Positions 11,595-22,855 of a DNA stretch of 64,000 bases are shown here, piece after piece. The notes under the pieces are model-generated. The model was not told the DNA's origin. It made no database searches and saw only the letters and a program-made list of their open reading frames with translations. Both the position numbers and the translations under genes were made by a program. The number at the start of each line of letters is the position of its first letter. The stretch's first letter is position 1. This stretch comes from Mesocentrotus franciscanus (taxonomy: Eukaryota; Echinodermata; Echinoidea; Camarodonta; Strongylocentrotidae), in the NCBI GenBank assembly GCA_037976565.1, contig CP137673.1, forward strand, positions 2,395,528-2,459,527. Direction: 5' to 3'.

Positions 11595-13160
11595 AAAAAG
11601 TGTGGCATTTTTTGTTTTTTGTTGAGGCAATTGACCACATCATAACTAAATAACCCTTATCAAGCAGTAAGCAAGTGAATGCCAAATGCACTTAACACTG
11701 TTCTCATCATACATAACTAATATCACTATTCATATTCACCATCATTATTCTGCTCTGATTTCTCTGTACTCCAAATCACATTGCACAAAGATTTTAGTTA
11801 TATATCACCTTAAACTCTTGGATAGTTAATAGTAATACTCCAATATACAATTTTAAAGCTCAATCTAATCTGAATGCAAAATAAATATATGAATAAATCT
11901 AGATACAACACATTTATGATAATAATCTGCATATTTGAAGCTATTTTATGCATTTACAGTGAAAAGTTTACTTACTTTTCTTGTGTATTTTAGGGAATCC
12001 ATTAAACAGGTTCTATTGTGATCCCTCTGAAACAAACACCTTCTTTTTCTCTTAACTACAATAAGTGTTCATCAGACTCTGATATCATTTGGGGGAAAAT
12101 ATATTTCATACACTTATAAATAATCACAATACATGTAGTTCATGTACCATATGTATATCAAACATCTTCAACATGAAAAAGAAGACAAAAATATATATAC
12201 AAGTGTGGAAAGTCACAAGCTTCCTGTACTCCAGATAACATGTAGCTTCCACTTCACTGCAAAAGAAGTAGAATTTTCTTGAATCACATAGCATATAATA
12301 TTCCAAAAATAACACTCATCCATAGCAAGCGAGAGACCCTAAGCTACAACAGCCTAACAAAAGGGGAAATGATATTATGCATAGGAAAATTAATTACACT
12401 ATGGATCAAACATAAATTTGTATTACATGTATCTCCATCTCTATCTCGTCGAACAATACACTGTCAACACTGCTACTATGGCCAGCTGGTCAAGTGGAAA
12501 ATGGTTGGTCAAATCAAAATTAGAGATATCTTCTCCAATGTATCAAATATACTCGACCCATCTCTACATGCTGAAGGAAGAGCAACAATAAGTATGGATA
12601 TCATGTACAAGGTTCATAAATCAAGATTTGAATACACATTTTGTTTGGGACCAGCCCAAAGTTCTCAAGCACCAGCAGAAAAGCTTTTATAGAAACTAGG
12701 AACTTTAACAAGAGAGGGAAATTACAAATACAGGTGAAGTACAGCATATGCCAGTATACAAAGGGATAATTTAAATGTAAATGTTAATACGTGTATAATA
12801 TGTAGACAATTTTCAGGTGAAAATAGCACCACCTCCCCAAAACTGTCATCAGTTCTCATTATTTGGTGGTTGGGAGTACTTGGGCTGATTCACTTCTGCA
12901 ACATATGTTCAAAGGCTTCATTTTTATTGTTTAATTTAATTTCATCCTTTCTATACAAAAATGTGTGTGTGGGGGGAGGGAGGGGGGACTCTACCCCTTC
13001 AACTCCTCCCTACTAAATCTGCCTATGAAATGTCTAGGATTACAGATTTAGGAAACATCACCATCTCTTCATCCTCTTGGCTTCAAGACTTCCTACTTCT
13101 GATTTCAGGATTGTCAGAATGATCCCGAGTCCTGTTCTTGACAAGGTATCACGCATGTGT
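11595..13160. other. intergenic, 3' side of CBY1
   Basis: An unassigned 137-codon frame at 12279-12692 has no recognisable domain and no splice support. A minus-strand AATAAA (TTTATT at 12923-12928) could serve CBY1, but it is about 880 nt beyond the stop codon and a MITE lies in between. Confidence 0.35.
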
Positions 13161-13525
13161 TAAAGGTAAAGACCAGTTTTGGAAAGCTCTCATTACCAAT
13201 CATGTGAAAGAATATGTTTTGACTAATACGTGATGATACAAATTTTGCCGGGAAACCGCCTACTATTGATATATTTGGTAAATTATTATATCTATTGGGA
13301 CCAAATAGATATCGCGCACGTGGTTGTGTAGTCCCATATACATCTTTCTGTGTACAGTGCTTGTAACTTTACCAAGACTGGGCCAAATTTCTTATCATTT
13401 TGATGATTCCAGAACCTTGCAGTACACACCAATACCTATATGCTAGATGATCAACCTTTTCTGATCGATTCCACAACGTTTCTTTCACAATGCAATCGCA
13501 TGACCAGAACTGGTCTTTCTCTTTA
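13161..13525. mobile_element. 365-bp MITE
   Basis: Inverted ends TAAAGGTAAAGACCAGTT and AACTGGTCTTTCTCTTTA differ at two positions. Its right half recurs at 2989-3167. It lies just 3' of the CBY1 stop codon. Confidence 0.75.
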
Positions 13526-13806
13526 AGTGTCTACAGATAACAATTCATGGTGTTTTATCTGCTAAGTCTTTAGCTCATTATTTTTTCTGATGTGAGGACT
13601 GTCCAGATACTCCAATGTCTTCTTTCTTGATGCATTTCAAGGGTGTTTGATGCAGGCATAAAATGTCCAGCATAACAGATCTTAGGTCTTAGGCTTTTCT
13701 TCTGACTTGACTCTTCCCGGTCCTGTGTCTTCATGAATACCATGAGGGGTTTGATACATGAATGCATGTAAAATGTCCAGCATTACACATTCAAAGAGTT
13801 TTGTCA

Positions 13807-13908
13807 TCATCTCTTGTGGCTCTTGCTCTTCTTCTTTGTACTTGAGGAGTGTCCATACTCTCCTAGGTCCTTCTCCATCAAGTGCTTCTCTGCTGTGGTT
13901 TCAGCCAA
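13807..13908 (-). CDS. CBY1: CBY1 coding exon 3 (C-terminus)
   Basis: 33 codons plus TGA after the acceptor TTCTCATCAG. The final KKKSKSHKR matches the basic nuclear-localisation tail of Chibby. It is 3.35 kb from exon 2; the intron holds transposons. Confidence 0.9.
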   Translation of the reverse strand: MAETTAEKHLMEKDLGEYGHSSSTKKKSKSHKR

Positions 13909-16900
13909 CTGATGAGAAGAACAGAGAGACAGACAGTGAGAGAATCATGTAGGGCATCAGCAGAGAGAGAGAGAAAAAGAGGGAGAAAAGGGGATGTTGG
14001 GGATGACATGAACAGAGATGAAGCAAACAAAGTAAAGAAGAGGGAGATGGAGAGGTAGAGAGAGAAAGAGGGGGAGAGTTGCCAGTAAATGATACAAATT
14101 ACACACACTAAAATAAACGTGAGAAAAATAATGCAACACAAGGGATCTCATTTTGATTTTGAATATCACATGAAAGATGTAAGATAGCATTTCACAGTGA
14201 CAGGCAATCAGTGAGTAATAAGGTTTCAAGACCTGAACAATTGCTATACCTTAAGGTCTGGTGAATGTAATTACCAGTTTGGCTCTGGTGTATACGATAG
14301 ACATTGATTGATTTTTAGGGTCATTTACGTACATTGGCAGAGGTTGATGGCCATTCTTAGTAATCAGTAGGATATGTTGGTACATCAATCATCATTGTTT
14401 AGCAGCCATCTTTCCCATGCAATGGGGTTGGACATTTCATTTCCCTTAAAGGTACTATGTCCCATTTGCAGGCCAAAAAAATGAAAAGGTTAAATTCCAA
14501 CGGCATTTGAAAGACAATAATAATTTAGAACTTCGCTAAAAATAAGGGGGCTTGAAAATGTCTTTAAAGTACCAGAGCGAAGGTTTTAAAATGCTTTTAT
14601 CCTAAATAATATTGGTATCATTGCAAAGGTAATGTTACAATTTTTCTAATAATTCATATTTACTTTTCAAAAATTGTTACAGAATTGACTAATCTGCTAT
14701 CAAAAATGATGAATTTGCTACCCGTTTTTCGCCCTCGATCAGCCCGCTGTTCGCTGGTACGATGTGTGACGTAATAGGTTGGGCACATGAGCGAGAGTGC
14801 TCCCAAGCCCCTCACACAGCTCTGTCCGCTGCATGCATTATAGCGTATACAAAAGCCAGTCGAACGCGAAATATCCTATCACAATGTCCGAGCTTGAGGA
14901 AGAAGTTTTACTAAATTTAGATATCGAAGTTGATGAGCACAGCTCCACAACTAGTGACAGTGATATATTTGATTTTTTGTATGTTTTAGTAGGCTATCTC
15001 CACGCCGGAGTTGCGGGTCAAAAATGGATATGAAAGTACACTAGCGCCATGAAATTCCCAAGTTCGAGCTGGCTGTGCCCAGCTGCCACGCCGCACCGGC
15101 CCCGCTGACCTGGCGATCGATCCGTCATGCACTGGGGTGACCGACTGGGCGAGACATTTTCTAATTTTTAGAAAGTGTAGGGCTATTTTGGCAAATTTCA
15201 CGGATAAAAAACAAAGAAGAATAGATGTGAGATTATATCTTGCGAATACCAATTACATATATGCACCATAAATGGAACTGCACGACATCATAAAAATGCA
15301 AAGCCAAAGGGACTCTCGCGATTTATCAACACTCAACAGCAATCACCAATCATCTTGCACATGCCAAGCCATGACCGAAAACTTCACAGCAAATTACACA
15401 AAACGGAAGAATATTTGGACAAATCGATCTGCACAATTCACCCCTCGTATTACATTACATAATTTGCTTAATATGCAATAATAAAATGTAATTTCCTGAT
15501 TTCGAGAGATTATTATTCCACTTTCATCAAAGCTGGCTTAGGTATGAATCATTCGAAGTCTGGGTAATGTATACTGAATGCAAAATACCGCACGCGAGCT
15601 GAGCGAGAGGCCTAGGAATTTCGATGGTGCCCAACCTCTGACGTCATAAGTCTGTACTCCGTAATTTTATTTTTCAAGCCAGGAAAAGAAGCTCTGAGAA
15701 GGGTCTTGGAAAAAGCATCTTATCACATTTCATTTATATTTATAATACTTTAGAGCAGATGATTTGTGTTCATATTGGTGTAAGCTTTCAGTACATGTAT
15801 AATTTGTCCATTTTGTGACATTTTGTGACATTTCTTCGCTCAGGTACTTTAAGTGGGAAAATAACGACTATTAGTTGTCGAATCGACTTAGGAGCTATAG
15901 AGCCAGTAAGTAATAGTCTGATTTTTCAGACCATTGTACCGAATGGTCGTACAATTTATGCTGCGCAAAGATTCAATCAGTTTAATTTTGGCCATTACAA
16001 GAAGTGGGTTATTGATGTAGACAAATGCTCATGTACCCTTTACAGCTCATTTTATGTATGTTATTACCAAAGATGAAAAAAAAGCCAGTCAGTAACTCGA
16101 TAATGTCTGACAGTGAAGTCTACCAAGTAAACGGGTTTCCTTGCATAATTTGAATATTAGGACACTGCGTTTAAATTTTACAGGTAGGACATACATGACG
16201 TATTCATAATTCCTGCAAAGTTCTACAGAATTTGATGTTGGCTGCAAAAGGGACATGGTATCTTTAAGGCTTGTCCAGATATGGCACGTTAAACTGCCAC
16301 ATTTTGTTTAACCGTGTAAAATGAGTGGCAAATTGTGAGCAACAAAGGAATTGCGTATAGTCACTAAGCTCTGTGTAATAAGATACCGTAATGTGAAGCG
16401 TATTACACTTTACGTCATGATAAAAAACCACAGCCGTTTTGCCACGTCATATCTTAAAGATACTATGTCCCTTTTGCAGCCAACATCAAATTCTGTAGAA
16501 CTTTGCAGGAATTATGAATATGTCATGTTTGTCCTATCTGTGAAATTTAAACGTTAGCAGTGTCCTAATATTCAAGTTATGCAAGGAAACCCGTTTACTT
16601 GCTAGACTTCACTGTCAGACACTATTGAGTGACTGACTGGCTTTTATTCATCTTTGGTAATAACATACATAAAATGAGCTGTAAAGGGTACATGAGCATT
16701 TGTCTTCATCAATAACCCACTTCTTAAAATGGCCAAAATTAAACTGATTGAATCTTTGCGCATCATAAAACGTACGACCATTCGGTACAATGGTCTGAAA
16801 AATCAGACTATTACTTACTGGCTCTATAGCTCCTAAGTCGATTTGACAACTAATAGTCGTTATTTTCCCACTTAAAGCCATTTTCAAGCCCACTTTTTTT

Positions 16901-17917
16901 TATAGGGAAGTTATAAATTAGTATTGTCTTCTGCTTGGATGAGGCCAGATGCTCTAACATCTTTTGCTAGTGTCTCCTTCAAGATTTTGCAAGGTCTACT
17001 GTGGTGTTTTGGGCCAGCAACCTGGCTGGAAGTTGCTCTCTGAAGCCAATGTTTTTTTGGGCCTCCTTACCACATGACCATACCATTTCAATTCACCCAT
17101 CCTTATCTCCTGTGAGATTTTTGTCAGTCCTATGGATTGGTGCAGATCTTTCTTCTTTCTATCATGTACAGAGGTCTTGCACTTCCATCTAATCATCCTC
17201 ATCTCAGCCTGTTCAATGCACTGTACAAAGAGGTAATATACATGTACTATTGACCACTAACCATGTCTAGTAGAAGTTCAATTTTGAGTTTGAGTAGATT
17301 GTTTTCTTCAGCCAATGATTTGTTCTGCTTTCTCAGTTTGATGAAATCCCTCTGACTGACCCCTCCAGCATTGCCAGATTCTATTAAGAGAGGAGGCAAG
17401 ATCAAGTAAACTCATTTAACAGAAGAAATATCAGTAACAATTAGCATATATATTATTTGCCAAGAGCTTTATAGATGAGATTAACTCATATACTCTTACG
17501 CAAAAGTAACACCCTTCCGACTTGATTAATACCAGTAGGAAAACCGAGTGCCAGAGTTTTAGACTTCAAGTGAGCATTACTAGAAAATTTAGTGACAAAG
17601 AACTCTAGAGACAAGAGCAATATAAAAATTTGATGTCAGATTACAACATGCTGCAATTTTAATTGAAAAAAAAAAGAAGAAGGGGAAGACAAAGAAGAAT
17701 GTGAAGAGGAGAAACCTGCTGAATTCACCTGCAATCCACACCCCATTGTCTTCATCAAACTTGAGTTCTTGACCCCGAGCTTGACCTTTGGCTGTCCATA
17801 GGTCATTCCGTACTCCTCATCCCTGATGGAGCTCTCTAAGCGATTCAGGTTGTTGAGGGAGGCCGACCTTCTTGGTGGCGTCTTCTTAGTGTTGAACTTA
17901 TTACCAAGAAGAGGCAT
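13807..17917 (-). CDS. CBY1: Chibby homologue (apparent 1-base frameshift)
   Basis: Small coiled-coil protein of the ciliary transition zone and basal body that also binds beta-catenin and restrains Wnt transcription. Coding exons on the minus strand are 17917-17729, 17380-17262 and 13908-13807. Exon 1 starts MPLLGNKF and has the KKTPPRRSAS-L motif, with Ser20 in the position of the AKT/14-3-3 site of vertebrate Chibby. Exon 2 has a GGVSQR...ENNLL...LLLDM leucine-repeat coiled coil. Exon 3 has ETTAEKHLMEK and a basic tail KKKSKSHKR. Total is about 136 residues against 126 in human. Exon 1 is 189 nt, but the phase into exon 2 needs 190, and the frame switches near 17780-17792 (reading YGQPK, then GQELKFDEDNGVWIA one frame over). 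All splice sites are intact, so an assembly deletion in an AAAGG run is the simplest reading; a null allele is possible. Confidence 0.9.
14444..16269. mobile_element. 1.8-kb TIR element in the CBY1 intron
   Basis: Ends are inverted repeats of about 28 bp (left begins CCTTAAAGGTACTATGTCCC; right, read inward, begins CCTTAAAGATACCATGTCCC; about four mismatches). The interior has inverted GATGTGTGACGTAATAGG-like blocks near 14760 and 15640 and a 78-codon frame at 14797-15033 with an acidic SELEEEV region. No transposase domain is visible, so it is probably non-autonomous. Confidence 0.65.
15848..16268 (+). repeat. left arm of a 0.42-kb inverted repeat
   Basis: Runs from CTTTAAGTGGGAAAATAAC to GGTATCTTTAAG. 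Its reverse complement recurs at 16453-16877 with about 90% or better identity by eye. Both arms keep the same roughly 75-codon open frame (LSGKITTISC ... YVCYYQR). Confidence 0.85.
16453..16877 (-). repeat. right arm of the 0.42-kb inverted repeat
   Basis: Inverted copy of 15848-16268, separated by a 184-bp spacer. Together the arms could form a long hairpin, and a transcript of the CBY1 intron would be double-stranded here. Confidence 0.85.
16930..17210 (-). mobile_element. LINE reverse-transcriptase C-terminal remnant
   Basis: Minus-strand frame with RMIRWKC, then ELKWYGHVVRRP, then (after a frameshift) KETLAKDVRASGL. This is the usual end of the ORF2 protein in several non-LTR retrotransposon clades. 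It lies about 50 bp downstream of CBY1 exon 2. Confidence 0.75.
17262..17380 (-). CDS. CBY1: CBY1 coding exon 2 (coiled coil)
   Basis: 119 nt between the acceptor CTTAATAG and the donor GTTAGT, entered in phase 1 and left in phase 0. Encodes the leucine-rich helix that mediates Chibby dimerisation in the family. Confidence 0.93.
17729..17917 (-). CDS. CBY1: CBY1 coding exon 1 (contains the frame break)
   Basis: Starts at ATG 17917 and ends at G 17729 before the donor GTGAAT. An acceptor-like CTACTCCAG upstream would open this exon at 17951 with a short 5' UTR. The frame of the first half and the frame of the last 25 codons differ by one base. Confidence 0.9.
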
Positions 17918-18540
17918 GGTTGCAAGGAGGTCAACTTCAGAATGTAAGCAACTGGAGTAGAAAAATGAAACATGAAAATGACAATGCTATCATGTTACAA
18001 AGAAACTTGTAATGTCATTTGAAATTAAAACAGCATGCATAAAGATTTTTGTACCAATTCATTTTTTTTTGGAGCTTATTCTTCCAATGCAATTATAAAT
18101 ACTAAAGCACCAAGTTAAGGTGCAACAGTAGATGAGAAAAAAAAATTAGAAGGAGGAGAAAAAAAAATTAGAAGGAGGAGAAAGAAAGAAAGAAATCCCA
18201 CATAAGGCATTGATCACAGACAGCGGTAGAATTCCATATGATACAAAAAAGTGAATTAAGGGAGGCAGTGAGGCACAATCTGCTAAACTGTGCTCTGAGA
18301 CTGCAAAAAAGTTGATTATGATCTACAAAAGTACTGATTGTGAAATCACTTGGATTTCTGTTGTCATCTTTTACGATTTGAAAATCTCTTTCTTCTTCCA
18401 AAATGGAAAAAATGAAAAAGAAGATAAAACTAAAAATTGGATGCATATGGAGATGAAAGAAAGACTTCAGTTGAATTAGTACAAATATTCTTTTTGGTAA
18501 TTTTTGACTATTATTATTTGCTCTACATGTATTAGATAGT
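17918..18540. other. CBY1 5' side, nothing further recognised
   Basis: Probably holds an upstream untranslated exon or intron of CBY1 (see the acceptor near 17951). Contains A-rich GGAGGAGAAA tracts. Confidence 0.35.
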
Positions 18541-18670
18541 TAGAACTTAATAGAAGAAAGAGAAAGTTAGAAGAAAGAGAAAGTTAGAAGAAAGAGAAAG
18601 TTAGAAGAAAGAGAAAGTTAGAAGAAAGAAAGAGATAGTTAGAAGAAAGAAAGAAAGAGAAAAAGAAGGA
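18541..18670. repeat. tandem AGAAAGTTAGAAGAA minisatellite
   Basis: Repeated word GAAAGAGAAAGTTAGAA of about 19 bp, four to five copies, leading into the trinucleotide tract. Confidence 0.8.
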
Positions 18671-18748
18671 GAATAATAATAATAATGATAATAATGACAA
18701 TAACAACAACGATAATTAATAATATTAATGATAATGAAGATGATGATT

Positions 18749-18875
<127 letters not shown>

Positions 18876-19019
18876 TCTCGTTTTAATACCCAGGGTAGCC
18901 TCATCATCCATACGCTTTAGCATTGACCACTATGTGTTGCTTGTGTGATATTATTAACACTATTCTCCCCCAGGGCCCTGCAATCATATTATTACCCCTG
19001 CTTTAGACTTTAGACTTAA

Positions 19020-19473
19020 GAATTAGAATTAGAAGAAGAAGAAGAATTAGAAAAAAAGAAGAAGAAGAAGAAGAAGAAGAAGAAGAAGAAGAAGAAGAAG
19101 AAGAAGAAGAAGAAGAAGAAGAAGAAAAAGAAGAAGAAGAATTAGAAGTAGAAGAATTAGAAGAATTAGAAAAAGAAGAAGAAGAAGAAGAAGAATTAGA
19201 AGTAGAATAATTAGAATAATTAGAAAAAAGAAGAAGTAGAAGTAGAAGAATTAGAAGAAGGAGAAGGAGAAGGAGAAGGAGAAGGAGAAGGAGAAGGAGA
19301 AGGAGAAAGAGAAGAAGAAGAAGAAGAAGAAGAAGAAGAAGAAGAATTAGAAGTAGAAGAAGAAGAAGAATTAGAAGTAGAATAATTAGAAGAATTAGAA
19401 AAAGAAGAAGAAGAATTAGAAGTAGAAGAATTAGAAGAAGGAGAAGGAGAAGAAGAAGAAGAAAGAAAGGAGG
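19020..19473. repeat. (GAA)n-type polypurine microsatellite, about 450 bp
   Basis: AAG/GAA repeats broken by TTAGAAGTAGAA and GGAGAAGGAGAA variants. One strand is almost entirely purine, so intramolecular triplex (H-DNA) is possible. Confidence 0.95.
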
Positions 19474-19797
19474 AAAAATGGCTAATCCTGCTAATGCACC
19501 ATTCTGGTCCATACAAAATATCTACTTGTCTTTTTTCTATCTCAGCTCCCTTCTCTAATACCTATAATTGAAGGCACATATATCTGCTAAGCTTGTCTAC
19601 TTCTGACTTCATGTCATTCACCATTTTTAATTCAAAAAATAGATTTACAAATGCAACCACAGATCCACACATACATGTACATGTAGCTGCATCGCTATCC
19701 TGGCTGTGTATTAAAACCCGTTTGATTGATCTCAACATTTCAAACACCACTGTACAAAACTAAACTGAAATCACTCAAAATCGGTACTTTAGTGACA

Positions 19798-20104
19798 ATT
19801 CGTCGCGTGGGTGGCAGAAGGGCGTAAGCGCGCGAGCGACTCGAAATCTACTTTTCGAATTATTCGCAATTAAACATTTGTTTTATATTTAAACTACTTT
19901 CCGTGCCGAAAATTGGTTTAAAACTTAAGAGACTAATAGAAATGTTATAGTAAAACACGGCCACAATTTTTTTCTTGGAAATAAGTCAGTTTTATAAAAC
20001 TTATTAAAAGTTTGAGGTGATTTAGTGCTAACGCCCTTCTGCTTAGAGCATCATTTTTTACCTGAAATTCGAGCTAACGCCCTTCTGCCACCCGCGCGAC
20101 GAAT
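19798..20104. mobile_element. 307-bp MITE with about 30-bp TIRs
   Basis: The left end, read inward, begins ATTCGTCGCGTGGGTGGCAG and the right end ATTCGTCGCGCGGGTGGCAG; both continue AAGGGCGT(A/T)AGC. An internal extra copy of CTAACGCCCTTCTGC lies near 20030. No coding capacity. Confidence 0.8.
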
Positions 20105-20636
20105 CGATGACATCTACATAGCAGTAAAATACAATTTGTTCAACTCACCGATGTTAGAAAGAATAATTTAAAAATTAAAATCATGAGTCCACTGTCAAAC
20201 TTGCTTACATTACAGTTTTATTGGCATGATTGTGTGCATTTGTGTGTTATAAGTGTATTAACTATTCACGTGTGAAATTGCTGCCTATTAGCACATGGTA
20301 CAGCGCTAGAGGTCCATACGCAGTAGGCCTATTGACTCTCTATGCTATGCTTTGCTGGAGCTGGACTCCTGGAGTGCCACATATCTACAAGTACAATCTA
20401 CAACATACACAGCATAATGATTAACGTATGGGACTGCATTGAGCAAAAAATACCAATCATTTTATTTTTTTTCTTCTTCTTCCTCGTTCAGTGCTACTTC
20501 ATACAACGAAGATTACGCACTGCAGTGTGGTGTGTGCCATGTCTAAAATGTGTGTAGGCATCAATCCAGGTGCAAAATATATATATAGGCCTACAGTGAT
20601 GTGCCGTTAAAAAGCGTAGACAGCGATGTGATGCCA

Positions 20637-20840
20637 TCAGTTGGATGCTTCCTTCAATGCCCTTTTAAAGGCATCCAGAGTAAGAAAGTCTGCAGGGTCC
20701 CTCTTGAGGTTGTTCCACTCTCTACTAGTACGAGGGAAGAAAGATGAGAGGAAAGTCTGGTTGCTGCAGTAAGGTGTCCAAAAGCGAGAGCTGTGCCCCC
20801 TGCACCTGGCCTGGTGCGTGATGATGTTTCTGATAAAAAC
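20637..20840 (-). mobile_element. LINE C-terminal remnant
   Basis: The minus strand reads FFPRTSREWNNL, then DFLTLDAFKRALKEA, the C-terminal signature of ORF2 proteins of CR1/Jockey-like LINEs. It is short and upstream reverse-transcriptase motifs are missing. Confidence 0.75.
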
Positions 20841-21681
20841 TGGTTCCAGTTAATGTGCTTTGACCTCCAATAATATCAATGAGACAATGACACATACATC
20901 ATTCTAGATTTACCTCACATCTCACGATACAAATATAATTCACACGCATTTACACACATGTAATGATAGATTAACAACATAATGCGGATAAATCTTACCG
21001 AAAAATTAACTCCAAAAGTCGAAGTCCAAATCAGAAATTCGATCTTGTTTGGTTACCAAATGTTGGACAATAGAGGGCGCAAAACACAAACATTTTGATT
21101 ATTGTCACTGAAATTGTCACTAGGACTGCCGATTGGCCTACTAGGGGATAGGCAAATGAAAAGAGAATAATCTCCACTAGAAGGATCAGAATTGTCTATT
21201 TATACCATTTGAAATGGTAGAAATAGGGGCGCTCCGGCCAGCATCAGAGGTCGGGTCGTCTTAAGACTTGTTAAAAATAGAAATAATTAAGGAGATTTTA
21301 AAAAAAGGCAAAACAAAAAATGTGAAAGAAAGTTATGAGAAACATATAACAGTTTATTTTATAGCCTTTAAACAAAAAAAGTAGAAATAAAACAAAAAAC
21401 AAGAACAAGACCAAAAGAAAAGACAAAAGCAAAATAAGAAGCAAAAGCAAAAGCAAAAGTAAAGAAAAAGCGAAATCAGATCGACCCCACAAAAAGCCTG
21501 AACAAGAAAGAAAGAAAAAATCAAGACTGTCGAGCCACGACTTAATTACTGAGTCTTGTCCTAAAATCGTTGGTCTCTAAAGGCCTTTTTTGTGGGGTTC
21601 CGCATGTGAGGGTCCGGGGGCCGGGCTTCAGCCCCAAAGCGCCCCTCCCCCTTGACACGGCTAGTGTTACACCTAGGTGGA
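20841..21681. other. intergenic, nothing recognised
   Basis: AT-rich; includes an AAAAGCAAAAGC-type purine tract at about 21365-21475. No gene seen. Confidence 0.4.
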
Positions 21682-21796
21682 GAATGGCAAATGTGAAAGA
21701 AAGTCTTCCCAAAGGACGTTAGTGCCAGGCTGGGATTCGAACCACCAATCCTTGGATTGAGAGTCATGTGAATAAACCACTTTATACCACTGTACA
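21682..21796 (-). mobile_element. tRNA-derived SINE, minus strand
   Basis: On the minus strand it has GTGGTATAAAGTGGTTTATTCAC and the B box GGTTCGAATCCC, followed by the AACGTC and TTTGCCATTCTCCACC body shared with the copies at 8446 and 24009. Confidence 0.75.
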
Positions 21797-21940
21797 TTTT
21801 CCACTCCGTCAGTGGGAACAGTCCAGTCTTGAGGTACGTTTTCACAGTCGTCCACAATGCTGAATGAACATAATGACAATATGACGTTGGCATCGCAGTC
21901 CGCCGGGTAGGCTCCCCATTTAACTTGCTTTAATAAATGT

Positions 21941-22016
21941 CATGCTAGGAGTCGAACCCACGACCCTAGCGTCTCCAGTCAAGAGTTACTTGACACGACA
22001 GCTCTAATGCCCCAGC
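21941..22016 (-). mobile_element. tRNA-like SINE head, minus strand
   Basis: GGGTTCGACTCC B box and a TAGAGCTGTCG A-box-like stretch; GCTGGGG can pair with TCCTAGC. There is no room for a full T-stem between the B box and that pairing strand, so it is a tRNA-like relic and not a gene. Confidence 0.5.
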
Positions 22017-22182
22017 CGCATGGTGTACACGTAGATGATGCGTGTAAAATTCATCATAAAACCAACTCCTTGATAAAACGAACGGAAAGAAGTATGCGAT
22101 GAGCCGTGAATGCTCGCAGAGCTTGAAGGTCGGCTGAGAAAATAGGGGAAAGGAGAGAGGGAGTGGCAGTCTGGCAGGTATC

Positions 22183-22184
<2 letters not shown>

Positions 22185-22231
<47 letters not shown>

Positions 22232-22232
22232 A
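22185..22232. repeat. (GA)n microsatellite with G-run
   Basis: GA dinucleotide run followed by nine or more G. Confidence 0.9.
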
Positions 22233-22399
22233 GATGATAATGATTCGACCTCACCATGCTTCATTAATTGTAATATAATCGGACATAAAATAATATATAC
22301 CCTTTCTGATAATCATTGCATGGGATAGAAAGACCTTTGACAGGCTTTTATATGCGATTATCAAAAAATGTATACGCAAAAAAAGGCTTTCCTCTAGTG

Positions 22400-22495
22400 T
22401 TTCTAGATAGCACGGTTATCGTATAGTCGAATGTTTAAACCCTTGACCAGAGATGCAAAAAGGTCGTGGGTTCGATCCCTGCCGCGGCACTTTTA
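22400..22495 (+). mobile_element. tRNA-like SINE head
   Basis: ATAGCACGGTTATCGTATAGTCG (A-box-like) and GTGGGTTCGATCCC (B box), ending CGCGGCAC. No closing acceptor stem. Confidence 0.5.
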
Positions 22496-22747
22496 TACCC
22501 AGATATTTATATTATTAAGATTATATCGCTTTTAATTGTTTTCGCTCACGTTGTGTTATTACTTTCAACCAATCAGAAAAATAAAGGCATTATTATTAAT
22601 TTGAGTTGATAGATACTACAATGAAGCATGCTCGGCGTTCAAGTCATGGTCATATATAATAGCCCATTGATCCATCCTGGATTTAGAGGCGATCAGGAGC
22701 CCATCTGCTCGGACGTTTGGCCGGCTGGGGGATGGGGACCAAAATGG

Positions 22748-22756
22748 TATAAATAG
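22748..22756 (+). promoter_or_regulatory. TATA box of the secreted-peptide gene
   Basis: TATAAATAG. A start site about 25-30 bp downstream (around 22775-22785) would give a short noncoding first exon ending at 22855. It is the best-formed core promoter in the window. Confidence 0.7.
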
Positions 22757-22777
22757 GAGAGTTTAGACCATCATCGG

Positions 22778-22855
22778 ACAGACTCAACCATCGAAGCAAT
22801 CGACTCCTAGTATCTCTCTTTGTAACTTCAGATCATTAGATCATCACGAAATCAG
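22778..22855 (+). other. noncoding exon 1 of the secreted-peptide gene (approximate 5' end)
   Basis: Lies between the TATA box and the strong donor ATCAG|GTAAGC at 22855/22856. It has no ATG in frame with the peptide; the coding start is in the next exon. The 5' end is inferred from TATA spacing. Confidence 0.6.

Noticed and set aside
12279..12692. 137-codon frame between TOMM22 and CBY1
   Set aside because: No recognisable domain, no splice support and AT-rich codons; possible chance frame, so not called.
14797..15033. 78-codon frame with an acidic N-terminal region
   Set aside because: Lies inside a TIR element and resembles no known protein; kept only as part of that element.
19003..19516. 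169-codon Leu/Ser-rich frames, apparently membrane-like
   Set aside because: Pure GAA/TTC repeat translation.
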